Source: Oasisia sp. SBJ-2009
Taxonomy: Eukaryota; Annelida; Polychaeta; Sabellida; Siboglinidae
DNA: 64,000 nt
Assembly (NCBI GenBank): GCA_964017155.1
Contig: OZ024858.1
Span: 20,544,657-20,608,656 of the forward strand
Direction of reading: 5' to 3'
Below, one piece after another: positions 1 to 62,360 of the stretch (its first letter is position 1; each line of letters starts with the position of its first letter). The notes beneath the pieces are model-generated. The model saw only the letters and a program-made list of their open reading frames with translations. It did no database searches and was not told the origin of the DNA. The position numbers were made by a program, and so were the translations under genes.

Positions 1-221
1 CCAGGATGCCATTTCACTGACATTGTGAAGAGATCATAAAACGGATTTTGCACTTTAAGGATAAATTTTATCATTAGCAGTGATCTCGAATACCGGAAAA
101 TTGTCAACATCATTATGCACCAGCGTGAAATTTTTCACTGGTGTGTCATGGAAATAGTATCCTCAGTACAATTGCAATGGACATTTGCATTTTCAAAAAC
201 TCTTTAAATTTTACGACAAAT

Positions 222-227
222 TTTATT
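222..227 (-). terminator. Candidate poly(A) signal of the Hh-N/M15-like gene
   Basis: AATAAA on the minus strand, about 290 nt past the stop codon. A plausible 3' end signal, but AT-rich DNA makes chance matches common. Nothing else is recognisable in 1-516. Confidence 0.3.
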
Positions 228-516
228 TAATGATGTTTCCTTAAATAAGGGCTCTTTATCTGAATGAAATAGTTCCCGTGACCCTTAGCAAATAATTCTG
301 TTATGCAAATAATTAGGTTTTCTCTGGATTGATATATATTCGCTATAGCATATTTTGCGCCAGAGAATGACACAGAATTTGTATCGCAGAAAAAAAATGC
401 TTTTTGTATGAATTTCCATAGACACTGGGGGTGACAGTATTAATTACAGTAGTAATTTTATGTTACCCTAGAAATGTACTTGTTTCACTTATTATTATCA
501 TTACTATAAACACCAA

Positions 517-15746
<15,230 letters not shown>

Positions 15747-16796
15747 CGTGTCAGCGTCTACGAACTGCTATGTACGTCAGTGACGTCTGTGATTTCAGCC
15801 TTCGGACGACGGCCGAGCGAAAGGGTTCGCTCCGAAACGAAACGAATCGCTGTTTACGCTGGCGGACTCCCAACTAACTCGTCTTTTAGTAAACGAGGAC
15901 CACCGCTACGCTCCGCTGGAGTCCCGAGTACAGACGCAGTCTACTCACGGCCGTACCGCCCTCTGACGACAGAAGTGTAAGCCAATGGAGCGTGCAAGTG
16001 CCCGGGTTTTTCCGCCGTCTGCTATGTACGGTGCCGCGATCTTCCTATCAGAAGCGGACACGTTGTGTTTGCGAATATCCAGTTACGAATCCGGTTCAGG
16101 TCGTGTGCAGTTGTTAAGTGTTATTTGAAGAATTCCCCTAACAGTTGCAGCGAACAGAATACACACAGTGAACAAATTTACTCAAACACTGCGTCCCCTC
16201 TCTGTCAATGCGACGGAAGGAACGCCTAAAACAGAACGAACTCCAGTCATAACTCACATCCGTGTGTGTCACATTTAGGCACCCGCGTGCCTATGTAGGT
16301 GTTTGCAAACAAGTATGATTTCTTTTAAATGTCTATATAACCCGAGCCTACGAGTGTCAAACTAGTACTAGTGGTCAGGGTGTGGAATGTATACCCCCGT
16401 CCCCCTTTGGTCCCTTTTCCCTCCTCCCCCATACTTAGTGAGAAATCCATTTTTGAGAGAAGTAGTAAGTACAGTTCATTTAAAATTAAATTGTGTTGTA
16501 ATAAAAACGATCGTCTAATCAATACCAATTCTGCCCCCCCCCCCATCGGCTAGACTATCTAACACTATTATATAAGCTACGATCGATAGATAAAATTCTG
16601 CACTACCCCTCAACGCTTGAGCCACGGTTCATGTTTGATATTACATTCCTCTTCGGAACACCCGGCTCGGCTGTCCCCGAGCCTACAACAGTGCCTTCCA
16701 GGACGCGGATACAGCAGTTGCGGATGTCCTGTATCTCGTTAGGCAATCCGGATCCTGTCTCTGGTTTCCGATAGGTCAAAGTTTAGTCTACCGTCA

Positions 16797-16826
16797 ACAG
16801 TGACTTAATTTCCATTAAGTCACTGT
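16797..16826. repeat. Perfect 12-bp inverted repeat
   Basis: ACAGTGACTTAA, 6-nt loop, TTAAGTCACTGT. About 1 kb upstream of the Hh-N/M15-like start codon. Confidence 0.85.
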
Positions 16827-17361
16827 GGAAAAAAACAAAGCACCCATTCGTGGCAGGTTAATTAAACATACCGACTCGATCGACTGTAAGCGCGAATCCG
16901 CCTAAACCTACGTAAAAATGGGCTGTTACACGGGTCCACTTTTTCTTGTAGTCTCGATCGATGTAAACTAGACTACGTAATTTTGTTAGATTTACACAAA
17001 GACGATATTGTAGTTATTTCTAGACCCGTATTCCAGAAAAAGCACTCGCTTTCCCTTTTCCCCCTTTGCATTATGTATTTCTATTTCACGAATTGCACTC
17101 CAATTTCATGGTAATAAATACGGCTTAAATGCATAAAAGTAACGCATCGGCTTCGTAATTATACATGCATGATCGAGTCACCGTTTCGCATTAAAACAGT
17201 GCTTCCCAGTGCACGCTATAAATGTAACTATCAGTTATTTGAAATGGAAAATATAACAATACAATTGTGCAAAAGTTTTTTTTTATAAAGTCAACTACGT
17301 TAATTATACATATTACAGAATTGCATTTATCAAAAAGTAATGAAAGTAATCAATTTGGATC

Positions 17362-17433
17362 GGTCCGTGCCCCTATCCTTTTTCGTTCGCAAATTTAAAA
17401 ACGAAAAAGGAAAAAACGGTATATACACGGACC
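17362..17433. repeat. Two-stage hairpin
   Basis: Outer arms GGTCCGTG/CACGGACC and inner arms CCTTTTTCGTT/AACGAAAAAGG around an AT-rich loop. Probably a small foldback element. Confidence 0.75.
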
Positions 17434-20400
17434 AGGGTCCTATATGACTGTGCATACCCAGAAATAAACGGTTGCTGCACGTCAATACAACAGCGTTGTC
17501 GTGTTCAGTCCACTTGATTTGGTCAGAGGCCGTTTTGTTTGTATACTCTAGGTATATTTATCTACTCGCATATGAACGGTTTATGTGTGAAATGCTTGAT
17601 ATTTGAGATGTGGTCTTACCGAGTGTATTTGTATGTGATATTGTATTAACCAGTGCCAGCCATACAATATGAAGACCGGGCGATCTACCTTGAAGCGACC
17701 GGCGACAACATGCTGTTGTAGTTGGCTTAACATGTAGCGTCGCATTATGTTAATTATGATATGGACAAAAATTAAACCCGCTGGGTTCCAGAGAGTGCGA
17801 ATAAAGTAATGACGCTGATAAAGTAATGATGGTGATTTATAGTTAAACCTGCCGAGTAAATGAACCACCACCAATTCCGCCCTGTTGTTTTGTCTCTGTC
17901 ACCTAGCTGGTCGACGTGGGTGCAGAGCCTTAGTCACCGGGCGGGCACCTTAAATAACTGTTGTGTTGTGCAACACCTTGGCTAGGACTAGGAGTGACAT
18001 ACGACAGACGATAGACGACAGCCAGGGCAGTGTGACACAGCTATAAATCACGTGTGCCAACGACAAGTGGGGCGAACGGGCGAGCTATATGGGCCTTCAA
18101 AACAGCGTGTGTGACTGACGACAACCTTCGTTTATTATGTTTGAACTAAAGAGTCGGCCAGTGACGGATGCCGCCATATGTATACCATATGTTGACATTA
18201 ACCGATTTAACGGGTATGAGAACTGTTTATAGGCCCTGTAGTGTAGCAGAGGTGAAATAACTACACATCATTAACTACGTCCGAACGTCGTGTACGACTG
18301 TCACGGAATGGGGTAGACGAAGTGAATGCAAACAGTCACTTATAAAGTAAAGGTACACCCGGCCGCAGGTTTGTTATTCTCGTTTATTTTAATATTTGTT
18401 ATTTCGCCGTTATTTTCGCGGCGTCTCCCGCATGAGCGTACCTGACGGACCACTCCGAAATATATGAGTCTACGTCTGCCGTATACAGAGTTGCAAAGCG
18501 GTGTTCGTGGCTCTGAGTCTGATTTTTAAAAGGAATTCCAAAACAATTTAAAATACGGCGTACAAATCATTGTTTATGAAATATTTAAAATCATCCACAT
18601 TATCACACTTGACTAGATATGGATAAACTGTTCAATTCGTGGACAGCGTTTTGTGTGGCGTTTCACTCGATATATGTGGCGCCATCTGTAGATCATTTAA
18701 AAATTATCTTGGCCTAGCGTAATGAGACGAATACATTGACCTGTATACGTCGAATTGCGTAGGGACAAATGACTTGAAAAAAATGTGACGACCTGTCGTG
18801 ATGTTTTGTTTTCCCATGACTTTGATCCAGTTGATAGGCCCTGCATGGTGGTATACGATGGTGGGAAAGTTCACGATTCTCTTTTGCATTGTTGACTTAT
18901 GTTAACATGCTGTACGTCACGGTCACTCACACGTTGTCGTACCCACTGCGCTGAATAAGCAGATGTAGGATATTCAGAAACAGTGACTCCAATTTAAAGT
19001 GGCCTTAGTCTCATCTATCCATGCAATTGCACGCATTTCACTGTGAATGTGTGTGTGCGCGTGCGTGCGTGTGTTTACACCACCATGTATGACACTATCG
19101 TCTATCTGTACTAGTGTTAAGCCAACACTGGTAATAAGTTTTCTTAAATTTTATGTTCGTAATACTAAATGTATTGAATGTATAGTACTCACAAATTGTG
19201 TTTACTAAGTCCAATTTTTTTTTGTTATTACAAAATGGACCTAGGAAATGTTCAAACCACAAAGATAATATTCAGATCTTAAACACTGGCATGTGTACAG
19301 TGTAAGCTAGTACCAAAGGCAGCTGGTTAAATGCAGGATCCTTTGGTGTTTGTGTATTCTACTGTATATGGTAACTGAACCAGCAAACTTCATCCTAATA
19401 ATTACCCCTCTGGGTGATTCCACATGGCTGAATAAATCACCTTATAGACTTCATGCAAACATATCTTCTGAAAAATAAAAGGACAACTCGTCGTCTTCAA
19501 TCCAATTTTTATTTCTCTTCACGTAAATGTTCTACAATTTTGAAAGAAATCATAAATAAAACAAATATAGCACTATTTTCACAGTATCGTGATCAAAACA
19601 ATAAACATGGTAATAGGGTAGCATCAGACACTTCTTACTTCAACAGTGAATAACTGGTAGATATAAATGTATATCAAGAAAACATAAACTTATGGCACTA
19701 ACTTTCACATGTAAAAATATTCCTGTGCAGCAAGATTGAGAATTCCCGATTTATCAAAATAATATGGCAACAACTAAACTCGCTTTTACCGACACTGAAT
19801 GTCCACCATAAAACAGATGCCACATCCCAAAGGTAAAAATAATTACCTACTGGTATATATGAATTTCAAAAAGTGCTAAGTCTACATCAAAGTTTCATAA
19901 ACCTGCAGATGGGTATAATATCATGTTAGGTGCCACGCATGCTACATTTTGGGGTTCAACCCCGTTTTTTTACTTGAATTTTGTATAAATCAGTATAAAT
20001 CTGCGTCACACTTTGCATTGGTAACTCGTCCACAGACCTTTCTATTCCGATATAATTTCACAATCCATCACGCTACAAAATATACTATTACAAACCGAAT
20101 CCAATATATTGTCAGGATGTCTAGCATGTTTTCACTCTCCGTTAATCTGCTATATTTTTTTATTTCATGTGTACGTCACATGTGAAAAATGTACTTTACA
20201 TTGTTTTATAACAATACACTCTATTCCCTTTCTATATGCCACGTCTGTCACAGGTGTTAGTGATCATGGCCCATGAACTACATCGTCATTTGTAGTATAC
20301 AGCAGTTCGTTTAAGCTCCTTCCACACCGTCTGACAGACTGTTATTTTGGCATCCTCAGGATGTTGTCTCCTCAACTTCAATCCTCCCTGGAGTCACTGT

Positions 20401-20434
20401 TCTAACATTTACATGATATGGCCTATAAAGGATT

Positions 20435-20440
20435 TTTATT
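20435..20440 (-). terminator. FASN: Candidate FASN poly(A) signal
   Basis: First AATAAA on the minus strand after the FASN stop, about 1.24 kb downstream. Tentative. Confidence 0.2.
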
Positions 20441-21678
20441 TCAGTGCTAACAGTAACAGAATCAAATCCGTATCATATGGGATACCGCCACGTTCATCAT
20501 AAATTTCTAAAATAAAAACTTTGTAGTGTATATAGAAAACCATATACCACGTGGCTTGTAGACGACAATGTCACTCTTGTGCAACTGTCACAAATCACAC
20601 GAATGTTTTCACCGGTTTTTTGATGTCACCAACATTTACATCACGAAGGCAATGTAAGCACAATTACTACAATATAAACACGGAAAATATGGCATATCAG
20701 TGTACGTACAACAAATATGTTGCAAAACAGATCTATATCTATAATTATGCTAACTGAAATGTAGAGCATTTGACAATTACATAACAAAACAGAAAAAGCT
20801 ACATAGAAAAATCATCTTGCAACGTAACTTGCTAATTTTCAACAACATATCATCTGAATCAAAAGAAAACCTCAGAATAAACAAAAATGTTTTCAACACA
20901 GGAATGTTGTTTACCGAGGCAAAATGTGAAAGGAATATTGATGTGAACCAGTGTAAATGTGTTACATCCACTAGTTTGTGAAATATTTTAAGGCTTGTTT
21001 AAAAATGTTCTAGTCACATTTATGAATAATTTTTTACTTCATAAGCAGTTGGGATTGAATATTTTATGGTTTCTCATCCGGTAATTTCCCCCACCCTTTC
21101 ACACATTAATACTGGCTGCAATAAATGCAGATTTATGGCACATAAACGTTTAGCTGCACAACTTGATTCTCATCATTATAATCATCAACACTGATGGCCT
21201 ATTTATGCAATGGACATAAGGTGGTGTGACTAACCACAAGGAAAACAAACACTCTAAGTCGTCTAACCTAACTAAACATCCAGTGGCCTCATTGTGTAGC
21301 ATCTAATATAGCAAATAATACTAAACCAAAGGTACAATTGTGCGATTGGTGAACGATCGTACTTCACTGTGGGAAGTTGAAACCGTCCAGTGAAAGCCAA
21401 ATAGGGTCCTAGTAAAGGACCCACAAACCCAGTAAAGAAATATCACATCTAAGCTCCACGTGATTACTTTGTAAGCACCTCATTCGTCGTTGTGATTCCT
21501 GGCAGAAGTGTAACACATAATATACCCATTTAAAGCGGGAACACAACTGACTGATTAAACGACGTGAACTCGACGCGTGTACGGATCGAGGACAAATACT
21601 GATCAAAGTGTTCACCGGTAATTTCGTTATAATCTCCAGTAATTACTTAAGGTAATATTGTGCCGCTTTCTGGGGCCA

Positions 21679-56761
<35,083 letters not shown>

Positions 56762-56805
56762 CAGTTAATATTCTGCAACATCACGTATACTTGTGTCACC
56801 AGCAG

Positions 56806-57072
56806 CAGGGCTTTATGCAGGATCAAATTATTGCCAGTCACACATGTTTTGGTGGACATTAACTGTTAAGCCAGTTCACAAACTTTAAATGTATTTTGTT
56901 TACCTGAAAAGGACTACAAACACACATGTGACACCATTTATGCTCATTTTCAAGGCATAACTAACAATATCTATGGTTTTGGAAGACCTTTTTTGCTCCT
57001 TCTTTTCTTACCCGTCCAGCACCCGTCCACCCATATTTCTACCCGTCCATATAAATTCGTTTTTGGCTGTCC
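56806..57072 (-). mobile_element. hAT-like MITE, GGCTTTATGCAG family, copy 3 (truncated)
   Basis: Plus strand begins CAGGGCTTTATGCAGGATC, the complement of copy 1's end, and breaks off after CCAAATGACGG straight into the 40-bp minisatellite. TCACCAGCAG stands on both sides. Confidence 0.8.
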
Positions 57073-57079
57073 AAATGAC

Positions 57080-59545
57080 GGTTCGAGACTGGCGGGTGAA
57101 TATCACCAGCAGGGACAGCTCTAGGAGACTGGCGGGTGACTGTCACCAACAGGGAGAGCTCTAGAAGACTGGCGGGTGACGGGCACCACAGGGTGAGCTC
57201 TAGAAGACTGGCAGGTGACTGTCACCACAGGGAGAGCTCTAGAAGACTGGCGGGTGACTGTCACCACAGGGAGAGCTCTAGAAGACTGGCAGGTGACTGT
57301 CACCAACAGGGAGAGCTCTAGAAGACTGGCAGGTGACTGTCACCAACAGGGAGAGCTCTAGAAGACTGGCGGGTGACTGTCACCAGCAGGGACAGCTCTA
57401 GAAGACTGGCAGGTGACTGGCACAAGCAAGGACATCTCTAGAAGACTGGCAGGTGACTGTCACCAGCAGGGACATCTCTAGAAGACTGGCAGGTGACTGT
57501 CACCAGCAGGGACATCTCTAGAAGACTGGCAGGTGACTGTCACCAGAAGGGACAGCTCTAGAAGACTGGCAGGTGACTGTCACCAGCAGGGACAGCTCTA
57601 GAAGACTGGCAGGTGACTGTAACCAGCAGGGACAGCTCTAGAAGACTGGCAGGTGACTGTCACCAGCAGGGACAGCTCTAGGAGACTGGCAGGTGACTGT
57701 CACCAGAAGGGACAGCTCTAGAAGACTGGCAGGTGACTGTCACTAGCAGGGACAGCTCTAGGAGACTGGCAGGTGACTGACACCGGCAGGGACAGCTCTA
57801 GAAGACTGGCAGGTGACTGGCACAAGCAAGGACATCTCTAGAAGACTGGCAGGTGACTGTCACCAGCAGGGACAGCTCTAGAAGACTGGCAGGTGACTGT
57901 CACCAGCAGGGACAGCTCTAGGAGACTGGCAGGTGACTGTCACCAGCAGGGACAGCTCTAGAAGACTGGCAGGTGACTGTCACCAGCAGGGACAGCTCTA
58001 GGAGACTGGCAGGTGACTGACACCAGCAGGGACAGCTCTAGAAGACTGGCAGGTGACTGTCACCAGCAGGGACATCTCTAGAAGACTGGCAGGTGACTGT
58101 CACCAGCAGGGACAGCTCTAGGAGACTGGCAGGTGACTGTCACCAGCAGGGACAGCTCTAGAAGACTGGCAGGTGACTGTCACCAGCAGGGACAGCTCTA
58201 GGAGACTGGCAGGTGACTGACACCAGCAGGGACAGCTCTAGAAGACTGGCAGGTGACTGTCACCAGCAGGGACAGCTCTAGAAGACTGGCAGGTGACTGT
58301 CCCCAGCAGGGACAGCTCTAGGAGACTGGCAGGTGACTGTCACCACAGGGAGAGTTCTAGATGACTTGCAGGTGACTGACACCAGCAGGGACAGCTCTAG
58401 AAGACTGGCAGGTGACTGTCACCAGCAGGGACAGCTCTAGAAGACTGGCAGGTGACTGTCCCCAGCAGGGACAGCTCTAGGACACTGGCAGGTGACTGTC
58501 ACCACAGGGAGAGTTCTAGATGACTGGCAGGTGACTGACACCAGCAGGGACAGCTCTAGGAGACTGGCAGGTGACTGTCGCCACAGGGAGAGTTCTAGAT
58601 GACTGGCAGGTGACTGACACCAGCAAGGACAGCTCTAGGAGACTGGCAGGTGACTGTCACCACAGGGAGAGTTCTAGATGACTGGCAGGTGACTGACACC
58701 AGCAGGGACAGCTCTAGGAGACTGGCAGGTGACTGTCACCAGCAGGGACAGCTCTAGGACACTGGCAGGTGACTGTCACCACAGGGAGAGTTCTAGATGA
58801 CTGGCAGGTGACTGACACCAGCAGGGACAGCTCTAGGAGACTGGCAGGTGACTGTCACCACAGGGAGAGTTCTAGATGACTTGCAGGTGACTGACACCAG
58901 CAGGGACAGCTCTAGGAGACTGGCAGGTGACTGTCACCACAGGGAGAGTTCTAGATGACTGGCAGGTGACTGACACCAGCAGGGACAGCTCTAGGAGACT
59001 GGCAGGTGACTGTCACCACAGGGAGAGTTCTAGATGACTGGCAGGTGACTGACACCAGAAGGGACAGCTCTAGGAGACTGGCAGGTGACTGTCACCACCG
59101 GGAGAGTTCTAGATGACTGGCAGGTGACTGACACCAGCAGGGACAGCTCTAGGAGACTGGCAGGTGACTGTCACCAACAGGGACAGCTCTAGGAGACTGG
59201 CAGGTGACTGTCACCAGCAGGGACAGCTCTAGGAGACTGGCAGGTGACTGACACCAGCAGGGACAGCTCTAGGAGACTGGCAGGTGACTGTCACCAACAG
59301 GGACAGCTCTAGGAGACTGGCAGGTGACTGTCACCAGCAGGGACAGCTCTAGAAGACTGGCAGGTGACTCGCCAACAGGGACAGCTCTAGAAGACTGGCA
59401 GGTGACTGTCACCAACAGGGACAGCTCTAGTAGACTGGCAGATGACTGTCACCAATAGGGACAGTTCTAGGAGACTGGCAGGTGACTGTCACCAGCAGGG
59501 ACAGCTCTAGAAGACTGGTGGGTGACTGTCACCAGCCGGGATAGC
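57080..59545. repeat. 40-bp minisatellite upstream of the FASN start codon
   Basis: About 60 units of 39-40 bp. Most contain GGCAGGTGACTGTCACC, with the odd palindrome GGTGAC-T-GTCACC, and GGGACAGCTCTAG. From about 58330 to 59130 a second unit type (CCACAGGGAGAGTTCTAGATG) alternates with the first, giving a 79-bp higher-order repeat. Probably within the 5' UTR intron of FASN. Confidence 0.95.
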
Positions 59546-59785
59546 TCTAAAGATTCCAAAAAGAGTCATGTTCAAGCTTTAAACAAAACATCCAGTTTCT
59601 AAACAAAACTGATTGGCAATAATTCTGAGGCAATTTTTTTTTATGCTTAACTTTCCCACGTTCTAGATAGTAGACTTCCAGTTTCAAATTAAAGCTCTGC
59701 CAATTTTATTAGGCAGAGGAGCAGACAGAAAAAAATGCATGACAGGAAAAATGGTCTGGCCAAAGGCAGACACCAGCATCGGATG

Positions 59786-59838
<53 letters not shown>

Positions 59839-59866
59839 TGCGCGTGCGCGTGTGCGTGTATGTGTA
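59786..59866 (+). repeat. GT/GC microsatellite
   Basis: GT run followed by a GCGT section, about 80 bp. Confidence 0.95.
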
Positions 59867-59969
59867 GTTTACAGTTTGAAAGCGTCTACCATGTAACACA
59901 ATCACATGGTAAAGAAAACACTGTTTCAGAACCAGCTACATTGACAATACTACAGGGCGAGCATTATAT

Positions 59970-60080
59970 GTGGGCCTAGTTGCTCAGTGGTTAGCACACT
60001 CAATTAAACAGTCTGTCAGTTAAAAAGAGTTACCCTGAATGTTCATTCAGTTCTCTTTTTCTGTGTCTTATGGAAGAGAT
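59970..60080 (+). mobile_element. Possible tRNA-headed SINE fragment
   Basis: GGGCCTAGTTGCTCAGTGGT TAGCACAC resembles a box A; the box B is poor. Low confidence. Confidence 0.35.
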
Positions 60081-60711
60081 GAATGTGTCAGTTCAATGGT
60101 CGTGTCACTACCACTGAACTTGGCCAATTTGACATGCAGATGTCAATGTCATTTATGACTGCAGTTTTTTCCAAGCTTTTGCCAAATAAAGTTTGCCAAA
60201 TATCCACTTCAAAATTACAAAAATACTGGACAGTAATTCTAACTGTAGGAAGTATAATAGCCCCATTTTGGACCACTGCCAGACATTTTGCCTAAACTGT
60301 CAATGGCAAAGCTTGAGTTAATAAAAAAAATCAAAATGTGAGAAAAGAAACTGACGGCACTGGTTCAGATCATCAAAACAGCGACAAATAACACAATACT
60401 TTTTCAACTTATATTTATTTCCCTAGTGAAGCAAGCGAATGAAATGATCCCTCACTGTAGGCTAGATTATGCTGCTGATATCACAAGTGTCAGTGTCCTC
60501 TGGTGCATCGACATGTCAAAACTCTGATTTATTGTTAGAATTAGTCATTCATCTAGCAACCTTGTACATTTCAGCTTCCTGGCATTAATTGCCTGATATT
60601 ATCTCCAATCTTTGGCTGGATTGGTATTTAGCCATTATCAATAATTGCACATCAAAATAGATATATAAATAGATAGATAGATAAATAGTTTATTTTTTGA
60701 AGGTTTCTGCT

Positions 60712-61051
60712 ACTGTAGTAGTCCAGTGGTTCAGGGGTAGAGCATCGGATTCTCGACTAAGAAGACCCGGGTTTGAATCATCCTGGGCTGCCGTGTAAAA
60801 CCTTGGGCAAGTTTTTTTCACTCTATACTGCTCCAGGCCATTCAGCTGTCTGAATGAGTACCTGGTTATAGACAGTGGTGAATATATGAGTACTAGTACT
60901 TAGATTTCTTTAATTAATTGCGTGTGGCTGAATGCTTCCCAGAGAAGCAAAGATGGTGTTCGATTGAACAGGTCTGCCAGGGAGTAAAGTGTAAAGCGCT
61001 TTGAGCAATCCTAACGATTGGATACTGCACTATATGAGAACATACCTTTTA
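60712..61051 (+). mobile_element. SINE family B, third full copy
   Basis: GGTTCAGGGGTAGAGC, GGGTTTGAATCATCC, GTAAAGCGCTTTGAGC and a CACTATATGAGAACATACC tail. Confidence 0.85.
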
Positions 61052-61259
61052 AACCATTGGGCAAGAATAACAAGATATATAGTCTAACCTTCAAATTGTC
61101 AGTGATTGGGGCGGGCCATGGCCCCTATTCAAATAAATGTAGCCAGCATAACTATTTTAAATAGCATAACATAAAGGCCTTTGTTTATTTTAGAATTAGC
61201 ACCAGCCCAACGATAAATTATGTTTTATATTTACTAAAAACATTTATATGTATTTCAGG

Positions 61260-61323
<64 letters not shown>
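61260..61323. repeat. TA microsatellite
   Basis: Uninterrupted TA run of about 62 bp. Confidence 0.97.
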
Positions 61324-61326
<3 letters not shown>

Positions 61327-62235
61327 GACAATTTGGAGGGTAGACTTTGGACCCATATAACTGCTTGCCTGGTTCACAGAGTGACAAGATGCAGAGGTTA
61401 CAGGGGTGCCTGTGTAGGACTTCCCAATGCCTCATTTTGGCCAAAAAAATTGTCATCACTCAAATGGGATCAAATTGCACAAAGTGCAGGAATCCACTGG
61501 TTCCTCCGTAGATGATATAAGTATACACCAGGGCTACCAGGCTACAATCCAAGGGTTGACAGGGCAAACAAAAATTCATCATCTATAATGTGCTTGATGG
61601 CTAATGCCTATTAATATATCAACACAAGGGTGCAACATGATAGAGCCTAGCATGATGAATATTTACTGAACTAAGATTAAGTTGCATGATGTGGCCAACC
61701 CAGCAATTTATCTAGTGATTTTCCACTGGGTATTTTATATCTGAACTTGTATATTAATTTTACTGAGCTATACACCAATGTAGGGTTTTTAAGAGAGGGG
61801 AGTGATCAGTCTTGCTATATGCCTGTATATTTAAGCCATTCTTTTGTGTTTTTCATAACTCAAGTATCTATTTGATTTCCTCTTTTAAATCTACTTGTCT
61901 CTAGTGTTGTTAAGTCTTTCTTTTTACACGTTTTTCATTACTCAGTATGTCAGCTCTAAAATCCTCTTAGCTGGTGACACGTGTTTTTCTGTCCTTCCAG
62001 CCTTGCATAATCATAATGACACTTGTTGTATGCTTGGACAACTTAGACTAAGAACGGGCCTAGCTAATACTACAGCACATCAACATACAAGACTTACGGA
62101 TCTCCTTTTGCAACACGTACTCAGTAACCATTTGAGAAAGACTATTTTTATTTAGCTAAATTGTATGCATTTTGAATCATACTGCATGTCACAAATTGCC
62201 AATAAAATAAGAATTATTCATTTATACCAAACCAA

Positions 62236-62360
62236 CTGAAGTGAGCATGCAAAATAAATTTATAAACATCAATTCACCGTCATAGCTTGCATTACCAGTG
62301 AGCATGCAAAATAAATTTATAAACATCAATTCACCGTCATAGCTTGCATTACCAGTGCAC
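62236..62360. repeat. Perfect tandem duplication of about 61 bp
   Basis: GTGAGCATGCAAAATAAATT through GCTTGCATTACCA occurs twice in a row without visible mismatch. Confidence 0.9.

Larger units (their letters stand above)
15747..21678. other. Intergenic region between the Hh-N/M15-like gene and FASN
   Basis: Contains the promoter and 5' UTR of the Hh-N/M15-like gene (CpG-containing stretch about 15580-16250, no clear TATA box) and the FASN 3' UTR next to 21678. Hairpins lie at 16797-16826 and 17362-17433. I see no further gene. Confidence 0.6.

Noticed and set aside
57080..59545. CRISPR-like regular repeat
   Set aside because: Repeats are contiguous with no unique spacers, in an animal genome.
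61895..62155. Plus-strand 86-codon open frame with hydrophobic start
   Set aside because: No motif, no splice context, AT-rich background; not supported as a gene.
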